Of a DNA stretch of 46,880 bases, positions 1 through 7,546 are shown piece after piece (positions within the stretch are counted from its first letter, which is position 1; the number at the start of each line of letters is the position of its first letter). The notes under the pieces are model-generated. The model worked only from the letters and a program-made list of their open reading frames with translations, was not told where the DNA came from and searched no databases. Origin of the DNA: an uncultured Clostridia bacterium (GTDB lineage: Bacteria; Bacillota; Clostridia; Oscillospirales; Acutalibacteraceae). Where the stretch lies: positions 1 to 46,880 of the forward strand of contig CANRIZ010000020.1 in assembly GCA_947630835.1 (NCBI GenBank), written 5' to 3'. A program made the translations under genes and the position numbers.

Positions 1-25
1 GTGCCCGTTCTGCATTTGTTTTCAT
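1..25 (-). CDS. 5' end of an unidentified gene running off the left edge
   Basis: Only the first eight codons are in the window (MKTNAERA, starting with ATG at 25-23), too little to identify the product. The start is supported by a purine-rich ribosome binding stretch (AGGAAGATGG) about 8-17 bases upstream. A clear minus-strand promoter and two palindromic boxes lie 45-155 bases upstream. The boxes resemble operators of DtxR/MntR-type metal regulators, so a ferrous-iron or manganese uptake gene such as a feo gene would fit. That is inference from the control region only. Confidence 0.45.
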
Positions 26-67
26 AGTCTATTCCATCTTCCTTTACAATGAGAAACTTTTTGTTGT

Positions 68-87
68 AAGTTAGCCATACCTAACTT
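68..87 (-). promoter_or_regulatory. Second palindromic operator-like box
   Basis: This is an inverted repeat, AAGTTAG and CTAACTT around a six-base centre. It is near-identical to the box at 131-150 and lies in the leader between the hairpin at 103-120 and the start codon at 25. Two copies in one leader argue for a real binding site. The cognate regulator is not in the window. Confidence 0.5.
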
Positions 88-102
88 ATAATCCTAACAA
101 AA

Positions 103-120
103 GCCGCTTGGTGAAGCGGC
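103..120 (-). terminator. Leader hairpin followed by a short T run
   Basis: GCCGCTT and AAGCGGC pair around a short loop, and on the minus strand the stem is followed by TTTTG. It lies between the promoter and the left-edge gene, so it could be a leader attenuator or a weak terminator. The U tract is short, so termination strength is uncertain. Confidence 0.35.
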
Positions 121-130
121 AGAAAACGTC

Positions 131-150
131 GTGTTAGCAATGCCTAACTT
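131..150 (-). promoter_or_regulatory. Palindromic operator box overlapping the transcription start
   Basis: On the minus strand the box reads AAGTTAGGCATTGCTAACAC, with inverted GTTAG/CTAAC half-sites. It lies just downstream of the -10 element. A near copy occurs at 68-87. The half-sites resemble those of DtxR/IdeR/MntR family metal regulators, but the half-site spacing differs from the classical DtxR box, so the regulator assignment is tentative. Confidence 0.55.
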
Positions 151-151
151 T

Positions 152-181
152 ATTCTACCACGATACTTTTTCATATGTCAA
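152..181 (-). promoter_or_regulatory. Sigma-A type promoter of the left-edge gene
   Basis: On the minus strand there is a perfect -35 TTGACA (181-176), an 18-base spacer and a -10 TAGAAT (157-152). The palindromic box at 131-150 sits directly over the expected transcription start, so repression by a regulator bound there would be straightforward. The only gene downstream on this strand is the one leaving the left edge. Confidence 0.75.
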
Positions 182-230
182 GTGTTGCTGACAACTAAAA
201 ACCTTTTCATGTGCAGAAAACCCCCCTTGA

Positions 231-1007
231 CAAATTACGTCTCAAAAGCAAATTTTGCAGGATTACTGCAAGAAACAGGGCTTTGGCAATACCATGTTTT
301 TCGTGGATGACGGCATTTCCGGCACCAGCTTTGAGCGAAGCGGATTTCAGCAAATGCAGCGGATGGCGAAGGAAGGCAAGATCTGCCGGATCATTGTCAA
401 AGACCTCAGCCGTTTCGGTCGGGAGCAGGTGGAAGCCGGGAGGCTGACGCAGATCGTCTATCCGTCCCTCGGTATTACCTTTATCTCCATTCAGGAGAAC
501 GTGAACAGCAGTACCGGCGATGGGATGGAAATGCTGCCGTTTTACAATATTTTCTACGAATGGTATGCGGCGCAGACCTCAAAGAAAATTCGTGCGGTAT
601 GGCAGTCCAAAGCCGAACATGGAGAGAGGGTATCGCCTTCCGTTCCTTTCGGATACAAGAAGTCGGAAAACAACCCGAAACAATGGGTCGTTGACGAACC
701 TGCCGCAGAGGTTACCGAAAACCGGCAAACATTACAGTCTGCCGAACTGAAGGCGGTGAATTTGCGGTTGGTGCTGCGGACTCTGCGGGAGATGACTGAT
801 GTGAAAGAGCTTACACCGACCATTGTAAATTCATTGATTGAACGTATTGAAGTTCACAACAATGACAAGTACGACGGTCATTGCCATGTCAAGGTGGATA
901 TCTACTTTACGGCGGTGGGGATGATTGACATCCCCACCGAGAAGGAAATCCGTGCTATATTGGAGGAAATGCGGAAAAATCCGCAGGAATTCAAATTCGT
1001 AGCATAA
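231..1007 (+). pseudogene. Remnant of a large serine recombinase (mobile element)
   Basis: The frame opens right after a TGA at 228-230 with residues matching the helix that follows the catalytic serine region of large serine recombinases. The first 30 or so residues, including the nucleophilic Ser, are missing. What remains is the rest of the resolvase domain (DDGISGTSFER, then KDLSRFGRE, then the GYKKSENNPKQW region), joined abruptly at about residue 150 to a C-terminal DUF4368-type tail (LIERIEVHNND, then EKEIRAILEEMRKNPQEF). The central recombinase domain and zinc ribbon, roughly 250-300 residues of a normal protein of about 540, have been deleted. Transposases of the Tn4451/Tn1549-related conjugative elements have this architecture. 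With both ends damaged it cannot be a working recombinase. A TTG at 255 could start translation of the remnant, but I see no good ribosome binding site. Confidence 0.85.
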
Positions 1008-1120
1008 CAAAAGAATACGGCGCAGCGCCATTTTCGGCCCTGCACCGTACCTCCTACATAATTACTTCCTTATCTGGCGTTCTCAAATGTGATTTCTCTT
1101 TTTTATTTTATAGAAAAATT

Positions 1121-1275
1121 ATGACAAGGGATTCGAACCGCAGTCCATCTTTTGCGAGGTACGAGCAAAAGGGACATAAAATAGGATTTGTTTGCGAAGC
1201 AAACTTCGGCGGAGTGTAACGTAGCCGAATCCCTTGCTCTGCGCCATCGTCGTCGCAAGCTACATATCGCTTGCG
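1121..1275. repeat. Structured inverted-repeat element with a T-arm-like end
   Basis: An 11-base inverted repeat (CAAGGGATTCG at 1125-1135, CGAATCCCTTG at 1226-1236) encloses two further hairpins: CTTTTGC/GCAAAAG (1149-1171) and GTTTGC/GCAAAC (1190-1204). A third hairpin, CGCAAGC/GCTTGCG (1254-1275), follows. The left arm contains a GGGATTCGAACC string that looks like the complement of a tRNA T-arm, but no tRNA can be folded. The nested structure and lack of coding logic fit an interspersed structured repeat. It fills most of the gap at 1008-1394. The remainder of that gap, 1008-1120, holds nothing I recognise. Confidence 0.55.
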
Positions 1276-1349
1276 GCGTTTTTTATACCTGCGGCGTATA
1301 TAAAAATGCCCTGCCGATTTTTACTTTTTCACTAATCGATAAAACAACA

Positions 1350-1381
1350 AGCCTATTTTGTCTTTTCGTACAAAACAGGCT
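1350..1381. terminator. Bidirectional terminator
   Basis: A 12-base-pair stem with one mismatch (AGCCTATTTTGT at 1350-1361, ACAAAACAGGCT at 1370-1381) has a short loop. It has TGTTGTTTT after it on the minus strand and GAATTTTTA on the plus strand. It closes the minus-strand HAD phosphatase gene ending at 1395. Confidence 0.75.
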
Positions 1382-1394
1382 GAATTTTTATTGA

Positions 1395-2204
1395 TTAGGC
1401 ATTAAAACAAAATTTTTCCATAGCATAAGCAACGCCGTCCTCGTCGTTTGAAAGGGTTATAAAATCCGCCGCTGCTTTAACCGGTTGCTGTGCGTTTCCC
1501 ATTGCAACGCCTATACCTGCGCTTTTAATTAAGGGAATATCGTTGTACCCGTCGCCGCAGGCAAGCGTTTTTGAAACGTCAATTTTTAAGTATTCGCAAA
1601 GCTTTGTCAACGCCTTGCCCTTGTCAAGACCTTTCGGCACAAGCTCAAGATAGTACGGTTCGGAGCGAAAAACATTAACGCATTTAAGCTGTTTTCTCAT
1701 ATTTAGCTCCGCCTGCTCAAGGTCGCGGGTTTCGTCGGTAAGCAGAAATTTCGGAACGGGATAGGTCAATTCCTCAAGCAGGTTTTCAACGTAAACAACT
1801 TTTAGGTTATTAAGCGACGTTTCCTCAAAAAAATACTTGTCCTTCGATTTTTGAGTTATCGCCATATCGTCTTTATATGTAGCGATTGAAATATTATTCC
1901 TTTCGGCACATTCAAGTATTTCGGGGAAAAATTCGGGATAAATCAAGGTTTCGGACACGGTTTTTCCCGTTTTTAAATCCACGATAACAGAACCGTTAAA
2001 GGAAATAAGATAACCGCCGAGCTTTTCAAGTTTAAGCTCGTCAACGTATTGCTTTAAGCCCGTAACCGACCGCCCGGAAGCGATTGCAAGCTTGCCGCCC
2101 ATATCAATAAATTTAAAAATCGCTTTCTTGGTATTTTCCGTAATTCTCTTATTGCTGTCAACAAGAGTGCCGTCTATATCAAGCGCAATCAGCTCTATGT
2201 TCAA
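1395..2204 (-). CDS. Cof-type HAD-superfamily sugar-phosphate phosphatase
   Basis: This is a cytoplasmic HAD phosphatase of the Cof/YwpJ type (subfamily IIB), a group that removes phosphate from sugar phosphates or related metabolites. The N-terminus carries motif I (LDIDGTLVDSN, nucleophile and general-acid aspartates). Motif II is the ASGRSV segment, followed by a C2B-type cap. Near the C-terminus come the motif III lysine (KGLDKGKALTKL) and motif IV (ACGDGYNDIPLI, then GVAMGNA). I choose the TTG at 2204-2202 (LNIELIALD), preceded by GGTGAT, which gives about 270 residues, the usual family length. The frame stays open to 2249, but that start has no ribosome binding site. It follows the metallophosphoesterase gene by about 50 bases, so co-transcription is likely. 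The substrate cannot be told from sequence. Confidence 0.85.
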   Translation of the reverse strand: MNIELIALDIDGTLVDSNKRITENTKKAIFKFIDMGGKLAIASGRSVTGLKQYVDELKLEKLGGYLISFNGSVIVDLKTGKTVSETLIYPEFFPEILECAERNNISIATYKDDMAITQKSKDKYFFEETSLNNLKVVYVENLLEELTYPVPKFLLTDETRDLEQAELNMRKQLKCVNVFRSEPYYLELVPKGLDKGKALTKLCEYLKIDVSKTLACGDGYNDIPLIKSAGIGVAMGNAQQPVKAAADFITLSNDEDGVAYAMEKFCFNA

Positions 2205-2258
2205 ATAAATCACCGCAAGTATTTTAGCACTGTATTTTTTATTAAGCAATAATCACAA

Positions 2259-3302
2259 TTAAATTTTTATCTGATTAAAAGAATACATGGTTTTTGTGTT
2301 TTCGTCCGTGACGTTTATGCTTATTTCGGTTAAGCTCGGACCTAAATAATCGTGCCCGATTGCCGAATATCCGCTTGCGCCGCTTAGTTGATAATACCTG
2401 CCGTTGTAAAACGAACACATATTGTTGCTGTGCTGATGAGCGCAGGAAATTAAGGAAATGTTTTCGTTATCTTTTACGGCCTCATCGAAAACAAAGTCGT
2501 TTTCAATTTCGTCATAAGGGTAAGCGTCGGACATAACAAACCCTTTATACGCTTCGCCGTTATCAAACGCCTTTTGAAATTCGTTAGTCTGCATATGGAA
2601 GAAAACGCTTGTTTTTACATTCCTTTTTTCAACGCCGTCCAAAAGCCATTGAGCCTGATTTTCCTTTATGTAATCGTATTTTCCTATAGCTTTTACGGTT
2701 CTTGCAAGGGAGTCCGTAACGGCTATGCTGTGAACAAGCTTTCCGGAAAAATTCAGGTCTATAAACAAATTCATACTGCCGTCCACGCCTTTACTGTTGG
2801 CACATATAAAATGCCCGTACCGCATCATATAAGCTATTACATCCTCGTTTTCGCCGTCGATTTCGCCATCGTTGTTTCCCGGCGCAAAAGTCCACGGAAT
2901 ATTATATTTTTCTACTGTTTGTGCAAACAAATCGATTGCTTTATATTTATCGTAATCCGTTTTAAGATTAAAGCCGTCAACCAAATCGCCGTCAACAACA
3001 ATTAAGTCGTATTTGTTTTGAGAAAGAACTCCGTTAATTCCGTCGAGAGTTTTTGCGTCGTTTTCACAGGTTCCGTTGAAAAAATGAGTATCGTTTATTT
3101 TTAAAATTTTAAATACGCCGGAATCGTCAACATTCAGCGTAACCGCCGCTTTATTGTAAATATCGGCATAAGAATTTTCGCCGCCGGATTTGTCGCAGTT
3201 AAATCTGTAAAGTACAAAAGAAGAAAATATAACCGCGGCCAAAAGAAGCAAGGATATTGCGGCCGCTATAACCTTGAGAGCCTTTTTTCCCTTTGTTTTC
3301 AT
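2259..3302 (-). CDS. Membrane-anchored calcineurin-like metallophosphoesterase
   Basis: The N-terminus is a basic stretch followed by a hydrophobic segment (about residues 9-33) without a clear cleavage site, so the enzyme is probably tethered with its catalytic domain outside. The dimetal phosphoesterase signatures appear in order: NDTHFF (DxH), VVDGDLVDG (GD), PGNNDGE (GNxD), a histidine in FFHMQTN, and CAHQHSN (HxH). Length (347 residues) and order fit the YkuE/Icc-like class that cleaves phosphomonoesters or diesters. The start ATG at 3302 has the strong site GGGAGG. The upstream gene encodes a secreted double metallophosphoesterase, and the terminator-like hairpin between them (3334-3360) may allow partial read-through. 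The substrate is unknown. Confidence 0.85.
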   Translation of the reverse strand: MKTKGKKALKVIAAAISLLLLAAVIFSSFVLYRFNCDKSGGENSYADIYNKAAVTLNVDDSGVFKILKINDTHFFNGTCENDAKTLDGINGVLSQNKYDLIVVDGDLVDGFNLKTDYDKYKAIDLFAQTVEKYNIPWTFAPGNNDGEIDGENEDVIAYMMRYGHFICANSKGVDGSMNLFIDLNFSGKLVHSIAVTDSLARTVKAIGKYDYIKENQAQWLLDGVEKRNVKTSVFFHMQTNEFQKAFDNGEAYKGFVMSDAYPYDEIENDFVFDEAVKDNENISLISCAHQHSNNMCSFYNGRYYQLSGASGYSAIGHDYLGPSLTEISINVTDENTKTMYSFNQIKI

Positions 3303-3333
3303 CGTTTACCTCCCGTAAATTGCGGCAATAAAT

Positions 3334-3360
3334 AAGGCGCAACCGTAAAGATTGCGCCTT
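3334..3360 (-). terminator. Hairpin terminator after the dockerin phosphoesterase gene
   Basis: A nine-base-pair perfect stem (AAGGCGCAA / TTGCGCCTT) lies 14 bases after the stop of the upstream gene and is followed on the minus strand by ATTTATT. I see no promoter between it and the next start at 3302, so it may be a partial terminator within an operon. Confidence 0.7.
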
Positions 3361-3373
3361 AAACACTAAAAAC

Positions 3374-6300
3374 TTATCTCAATCCCGAAACCAACTGAAG
3401 CAGCCATTTTGAATCGGACACGGTAATATCGTTGCTTGCGTTAGCGTCGGCGGCAATTTTCTGCACGCTGTTAAGGTTTCTGACGCCCGCAACATATTGA
3501 AGAACCCATTTAGCGTCTACAACGGAAACTATGCCGTCGCCGTTGACATCGCACAATCCGTCGGCGGAGGTCATATTTTTAACATCGCTTTTTGAAATTG
3601 CAAAGCTGTCAATCTTAACATTTTTGCCGTCTGCAACCTTATACGCGTCAAAGAAAAGCTTGTCGCCCTTAATCTGTATTGCGGAAAATACGGGAGCGTT
3701 TGCATCGGCGGTTTTTTCCGCTCTCGGGAACTGCTCGTCGGTAGCCGCCGCGTCCTTAACGCTGTAATATTTAACGCCGGCGCAACCGTCAATAGCATAA
3801 ACAGGGGCTTTTGCGTTTATCTTTGTATTGTAGCTTGAAGCGTTGGCAACAACGGTTTTTGTATCGCATTCAACAACTTCGTTGCCGCTCATAGCGCCCG
3901 TTCTCAAATAAACGTGGTCGTGGCCCTGAAGAACAAGGTCTATACCAAGCTCGGGCATAAGCGTTGAAAGCTGAGTGCGAAGCCCGATAACGTCATTATC
4001 GTCGAAATGGGAACCGTTTGAATATACCGCTTTATGAAGCGCAACTATTTTCCATTGCTTGTCGCTTGAAGAAGCGTCATTTTTAAGCCATTTAAGCTGT
4101 TGAGCGCTTAAACCTCCGTCGGGGTCAAGGTCGTTGGTATTGAGAACCATAATGTGCGCGTTATTGTAATCAAACGAATAATAAACGCCTGTTTCAAGCT
4201 CCTGAGCGGGAAGATTGGAAATCATAAAATTGTTTGTAACGGACGAACCCTCGTCCTCATGGTTGCCGGTCGTAGGCATAAGCACGGAGCTCATAAGGTT
4301 TTTGGAAGCGCAGTTCAAAGACCAGCTCCACTGCTTAAAGTTTGTACCGGAATCGACCTGATCTCCCGTGTGCATTATGAACGCAGAATCGGGATACATA
4401 TTGTATGCGGAAGCTACGGTATCGGCCCAAACCTGATACTGCCTTTCTATACCTCCCTGGCTGTCGCTCATATGGAAGAAAGTAAAGCTGTCGGAATTAT
4501 CTGCGGTTTCTATAACGCCTATGTCGCTCCACCAATTCTTAGAGGCGTCGCCTACGCGGTAACAGTATTTTGTGCCGGGCTTTAAGCCTGTAACGCTTAT
4601 CTCATGCCTGTTAATATCAAATTCATAGCCCAAAATCCCGAATACGCCGAAGTCTATACCGGGATATTCCCTTGTTGTTCTAACAGTTTTTTCACTTATT
4701 CCGTTAACTGTGGGAATGCCGGTAAATACGGGATTTTCAGAATAAGGCACAATTTCGATATCCGTACCGGTAACGCTGACCTTTGTGTACCAGGAAATAT
4801 TCCTTGAGGTCGAAGCGTCGCTGCCGAAAGTTACGGCTATTGCTGAGGGAAGTCTCAAATCCTCCACTGTGGGAACAACATCGACTTTACCGCTGTATTT
4901 GACTGTTTCGTTGCAGTCGGCAGGACCCGAATCCGTGGTAAAATCGTAGAGGTAATTATATATCTCGTATGCTATTGTATCCATTTGACTTTCCGTCATA
5001 TATTCATCGAGGAAGTAATTAAGCAAATCCTCAAGAGAATTTATGTCGGCAATGCCGAGCGCAAGAACGGCTGTAACTATATTGCCCGCATTTATTTTTG
5101 GAGAGTTGCCCAAAGAACCGTCAAGAGACGAAAGAACAGAATCCAAAAGTCCGATTTTCCGTTCTTGGGAAAGCGCGCCGAAGTATTTAATGGGGTCTAT
5201 TTCCAAGGTCGGCAAAATCTCGTCCTTAAGCAAATCGTTAAGCACAACGTCAACAAGCGTATCAAAAATAGCCTGAGCCGTTTCGCCCCTTTCAAGCTTT
5301 GCCATAGCGTCGTTAAGGAAATCGTCGCCGCTTCTGTCCTCGTCGCCGTAATACATATAAGCAAGCACGGAGGAAATAGCGTCGCCCAAATTACCGGGAC
5401 GGGTTTTACTGCCAAAGCCGAGGGTATCAAGATACTTTGTGCAGGCGTAATCCGAAATTCTGACCGAGGTCAGCTTTCTGATTACCTTGTCAACTACCGC
5501 AACGCTGTGTTCGGGGTCGTCTATGTATTTCTTTTCAAGCTGTTTGCATATGGTCTGAATAAGTGATTTAACCGCTGATTTTGTAATGCCGTCTAATTGC
5601 CCCAAATCGGTACTTTCAAAGAGCGAATCGATTAAGGAGTCAATATCGACAAGTCCGTTAAGATAGTTATAAAATCCGCCCGCCTTTTTTACGCCGGGGC
5701 AAACATTGTTTTTAAGGAAATATTCAACATACCTGTCGGCAAAACCGCTGATGTCGCTGCCGCCGTAATTAAGCGCAAACGAGGTGTATTTAAACGGTTT
5801 CGGATAGGTTGTACCGTAAGCCGAAATCTGCTTGGCGCTGTCGCAGTCGAAGGTCTGATATTCGGCCGTAACGGACGAATCCGCCGCGGTATTGTCCATC
5901 TTTACAACCCTGAAATAATTGGGAAAATTAACGAGAGATGCCGTAGCGCAGTCGGTAATTGTTTCCCCGTTATCGGTTGTAAGAGTCGCTATATCGTGAA
6001 AATGAAGGTGTCCGGTAAATGCGTAGTGCATACCTGCGTCGGCAAGCTTTTCCGCAACCTCCTGCCAATCATCAATTACAAAAGCCTGCATGGTGCAGTC
6101 CTCGTGTTGATAATGCTCAACGAGGTTAAAATGCGTCATACCAATTACGGTAAGACCTTGCTCCTTAGCCTTTTTCGTTTCCTCAAGGGCCCATTTCAAA
6201 ACGCCGTTGGAAAACGCTCCCCTTGTTTCGCCTACATTTTCGCCGTCGGAAGTGTTATCGCTGCTGTAGCAGCCGCCGTCCATGGCAATAAGTCTGTAGC

Positions 6301-6892
6301 CGCCGTCAAGAGTTGCGGCGTAAGAGAGCTGACCTGCCTCCTCGCCCTTCGGAGGAACATAGAATGAATCCGCAAGGTCATAGCCTAAATCCGCAAAAAT
6401 TTCACGGAATTCGGAGGGTTGAGTATTTTTCACGCTTTCAAATTTTCCGTTGCCGAACCTTGCGGCATTGGCGTTTCTGATATCGTGATTGCCGTTGATA
6501 ACCAAAACCTGTATTCCCGTTTCTTTTTCAAAAGCTTTAAGCTTTTGAGCCAAAGCGGTAAGGCTCTCATATTCGCCGTTCTTTGAAAGGTCGCCGGGAA
6601 TAATAACATATTTAAGCCCGTTTTTCTCCGCCTGAAGCTTGTACTCCTCAAGCGCAGCGTCAAGCAATGCGTCGGACAAATAAGACGTTGTTGAATTTAA
6701 AGAAGACATTTCAATAAAATCATTGATCTTTGTACCCATCAAAGAACGGGGATAGTAATGAACGTCCGAAACCACGCCGAACGTAAGCTCAGACTTATTT
6801 TCGCCTGCGGCGAAAACCGCAATGGGCGCTGCGGAAACCAAAAGAATTACCGAAAGCGCTATCGCTAAAATTTTTTTTGCAAAATGTTTCAT
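3374..6892 (-). CDS. Secreted protein with two metallophosphoesterase modules and a type I dockerin
   Basis: This 1172-residue protein has a cleavable signal peptide (about 1-29, ending AVFAAG). The first phosphoesterase module carries SDVHYYP (near residue 43), IPGDLSKNGE (100), NGNHDIRN (135), GMTHFN and FTGHLHFHD. A largely helical linker of about 300 residues follows. Next is a beta-rich, purple-acid-phosphatase/fibronectin-like domain (WYTKVSV to GLKPGTKYCYRVGD), and then a second module with HMSDSQGG, MHTGDQVDSG, TTGNHEDEG, ALHKAVY and LQGHDHVYLRTG. The last 60 or so residues are a dockerin with two calcium-loop repeats (DVNGDGIVSVVDAKWVLQY and DANASNDITVSDSKWLLQL); the second loop is imperfect. 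The enzyme is therefore exported and presumably docks onto a cohesin scaffold. The reaction is likely hydrolysis of phosphate esters outside the cell. The start has the site AAAGGGG, and a good promoter lies upstream. Confidence 0.9.
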   Translation of the reverse strand: MKHFAKKILAIALSVILLVSAAPIAVFAAGENKSELTFGVVSDVHYYPRSLMGTKINDFIEMSSLNSTTSYLSDALLDAALEEYKLQAEKNGLKYVIIPGDLSKNGEYESLTALAQKLKAFEKETGIQVLVINGNHDIRNANAARFGNGKFESVKNTQPSEFREIFADLGYDLADSFYVPPKGEEAGQLSYAATLDGGYRLIAMDGGCYSSDNTSDGENVGETRGAFSNGVLKWALEETKKAKEQGLTVIGMTHFNLVEHYQHEDCTMQAFVIDDWQEVAEKLADAGMHYAFTGHLHFHDIATLTTDNGETITDCATASLVNFPNYFRVVKMDNTAADSSVTAEYQTFDCDSAKQISAYGTTYPKPFKYTSFALNYGGSDISGFADRYVEYFLKNNVCPGVKKAGGFYNYLNGLVDIDSLIDSLFESTDLGQLDGITKSAVKSLIQTICKQLEKKYIDDPEHSVAVVDKVIRKLTSVRISDYACTKYLDTLGFGSKTRPGNLGDAISSVLAYMYYGDEDRSGDDFLNDAMAKLERGETAQAIFDTLVDVVLNDLLKDEILPTLEIDPIKYFGALSQERKIGLLDSVLSSLDGSLGNSPKINAGNIVTAVLALGIADINSLEDLLNYFLDEYMTESQMDTIAYEIYNYLYDFTTDSGPADCNETVKYSGKVDVVPTVEDLRLPSAIAVTFGSDASTSRNISWYTKVSVTGTDIEIVPYSENPVFTGIPTVNGISEKTVRTTREYPGIDFGVFGILGYEFDINRHEISVTGLKPGTKYCYRVGDASKNWWSDIGVIETADNSDSFTFFHMSDSQGGIERQYQVWADTVASAYNMYPDSAFIMHTGDQVDSGTNFKQWSWSLNCASKNLMSSVLMPTTGNHEDEGSSVTNNFMISNLPAQELETGVYYSFDYNNAHIMVLNTNDLDPDGGLSAQQLKWLKNDASSSDKQWKIVALHKAVYSNGSHFDDNDVIGLRTQLSTLMPELGIDLVLQGHDHVYLRTGAMSGNEVVECDTKTVVANASSYNTKINAKAPVYAIDGCAGVKYYSVKDAAATDEQFPRAEKTADANAPVFSAIQIKGDKLFFDAYKVADGKNVKIDSFAISKSDVKNMTSADGLCDVNGDGIVSVVDAKWVLQYVAGVRNLNSVQKIAADANASNDITVSDSKWLLQLVSGLR

Positions 6893-6922
6893 AATATTTC
6901 CCCTTTAATCAAATATGCTAAT

Positions 6923-6951
6923 ATTGTAACACAGTATGGGATATTATTCAA
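6923..6951 (-). promoter_or_regulatory. Promoter of the dockerin phosphoesterase gene
   Basis: The minus strand has a -35 TTGAAT (6951-6946), a 17-base spacer and a -10 TACAAT (6928-6923), about 30 bases before the ATG at 6892. Confidence 0.75.
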
Positions 6952-6991
6952 CTAAAATAAGTCAGTCACAATTTCACAAAAAAACACAGCG

Positions 6992-7444
6992 TTAATTGTC
7001 TATTTTTTCAAGTATTGCGTCAAGCTTACGATGTAAATCTTCAAGTATAATTTCGCTTTTTAAATTAACCTTATAGTCGTTTTCGGCTCTTTGCCTGTCC
7101 TTTTCCTCCTGCCTTTTTTGGCTCATCATTATTAAAGGGGCTTGAACAGCCGCAACGCAGGAAAGAACAAGATTGAGCAAAACAAAGGGATAAGGATCGA
7201 ACGCCCTTGTCAAAACAACGGCGTTAATTATTATCCAGCCTATAAGAACCAAGGTAAACGATATTATAAACGTCCAGCTCCCGGCAAAGCTCGCCATTTT
7301 ATCCGAAGCCTTTTGTCCGAATGTCGATTTGGAGTTGTCCGAAAACGATATTTTATCTTCAATCAATTTGTGTATCAGGTCTTCGTCGCTCATATCGTCC
7401 CTTACGTCTTTTAAAATTTTTCCCAAAAGCTCATGATTATTCAA
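6992..7444 (-). CDS. DUF1003 family membrane protein
   Basis: This 150-residue protein has a soluble N-terminal part with acidic and basic residues, two hydrophobic helices (about 55-78 and 85-105, including FIISFTLVLIGWIIIN and PFVLLNLVLSCVAAVQAP) and a charged, probably coiled-coil C-terminus (MMSQKRQEEKDRQRAE). The helices, the DPYPF link and the IMMSQKRQEEKDR motif are the hallmark of DUF1003, a conserved inner-membrane family of unknown function. The start is an ATG at 7444 with the site GGGGAGGAA. It lies between two unrelated transcription units and appears monocistronic. Confidence 0.85.
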   Translation of the reverse strand: MNNHELLGKILKDVRDDMSDEDLIHKLIEDKISFSDNSKSTFGQKASDKMASFAGSWTFIISFTLVLIGWIIINAVVLTRAFDPYPFVLLNLVLSCVAAVQAPLIMMSQKRQEEKDRQRAENDYKVNLKSEIILEDLHRKLDAILEKIDN

Positions 7445-7502
7445 TTATATTCCTCCCCTCGCCTTGTAAAAGTATTATCATAAAAAAACCGCCAAAATAT
7501 AC

Positions 7503-7531
7503 AAAAAAGGCGCCGCACTGACGACGCCTTT
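7503..7531 (-). terminator. Terminator of the nucleoside transport operon
   Basis: On the minus strand AAAGGCGTCG pairs with CGGCGCCTTT and is followed by a T-rich run (TTTTTTG). It lies 16 bases after the stop of the last permease gene. Confidence 0.8.
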
Positions 7532-7546
7532 AATAATAGATAAAAA

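Noticed and set aside
1121-1240. Possible tRNA gene on either strand because of GGATTCGAACC
   Set aside because: Only a T-arm-like string exists. No acceptor stem, D-arm or anticodon arm can be placed at the required distances.
1188-1394. Short open frame within the structured repeat
   Set aside because: It coincides with hairpin arms and the terminator, has no ribosome binding site, and its sequence follows the repeat structure.
4154-5566. Long open frames on the plus strand inside the dockerin phosphoesterase gene
   Set aside because: They lie antisense to a gene with clear motifs, lack ribosome binding sites and have no recognisable protein features. The same applies to other antisense frames in the window.
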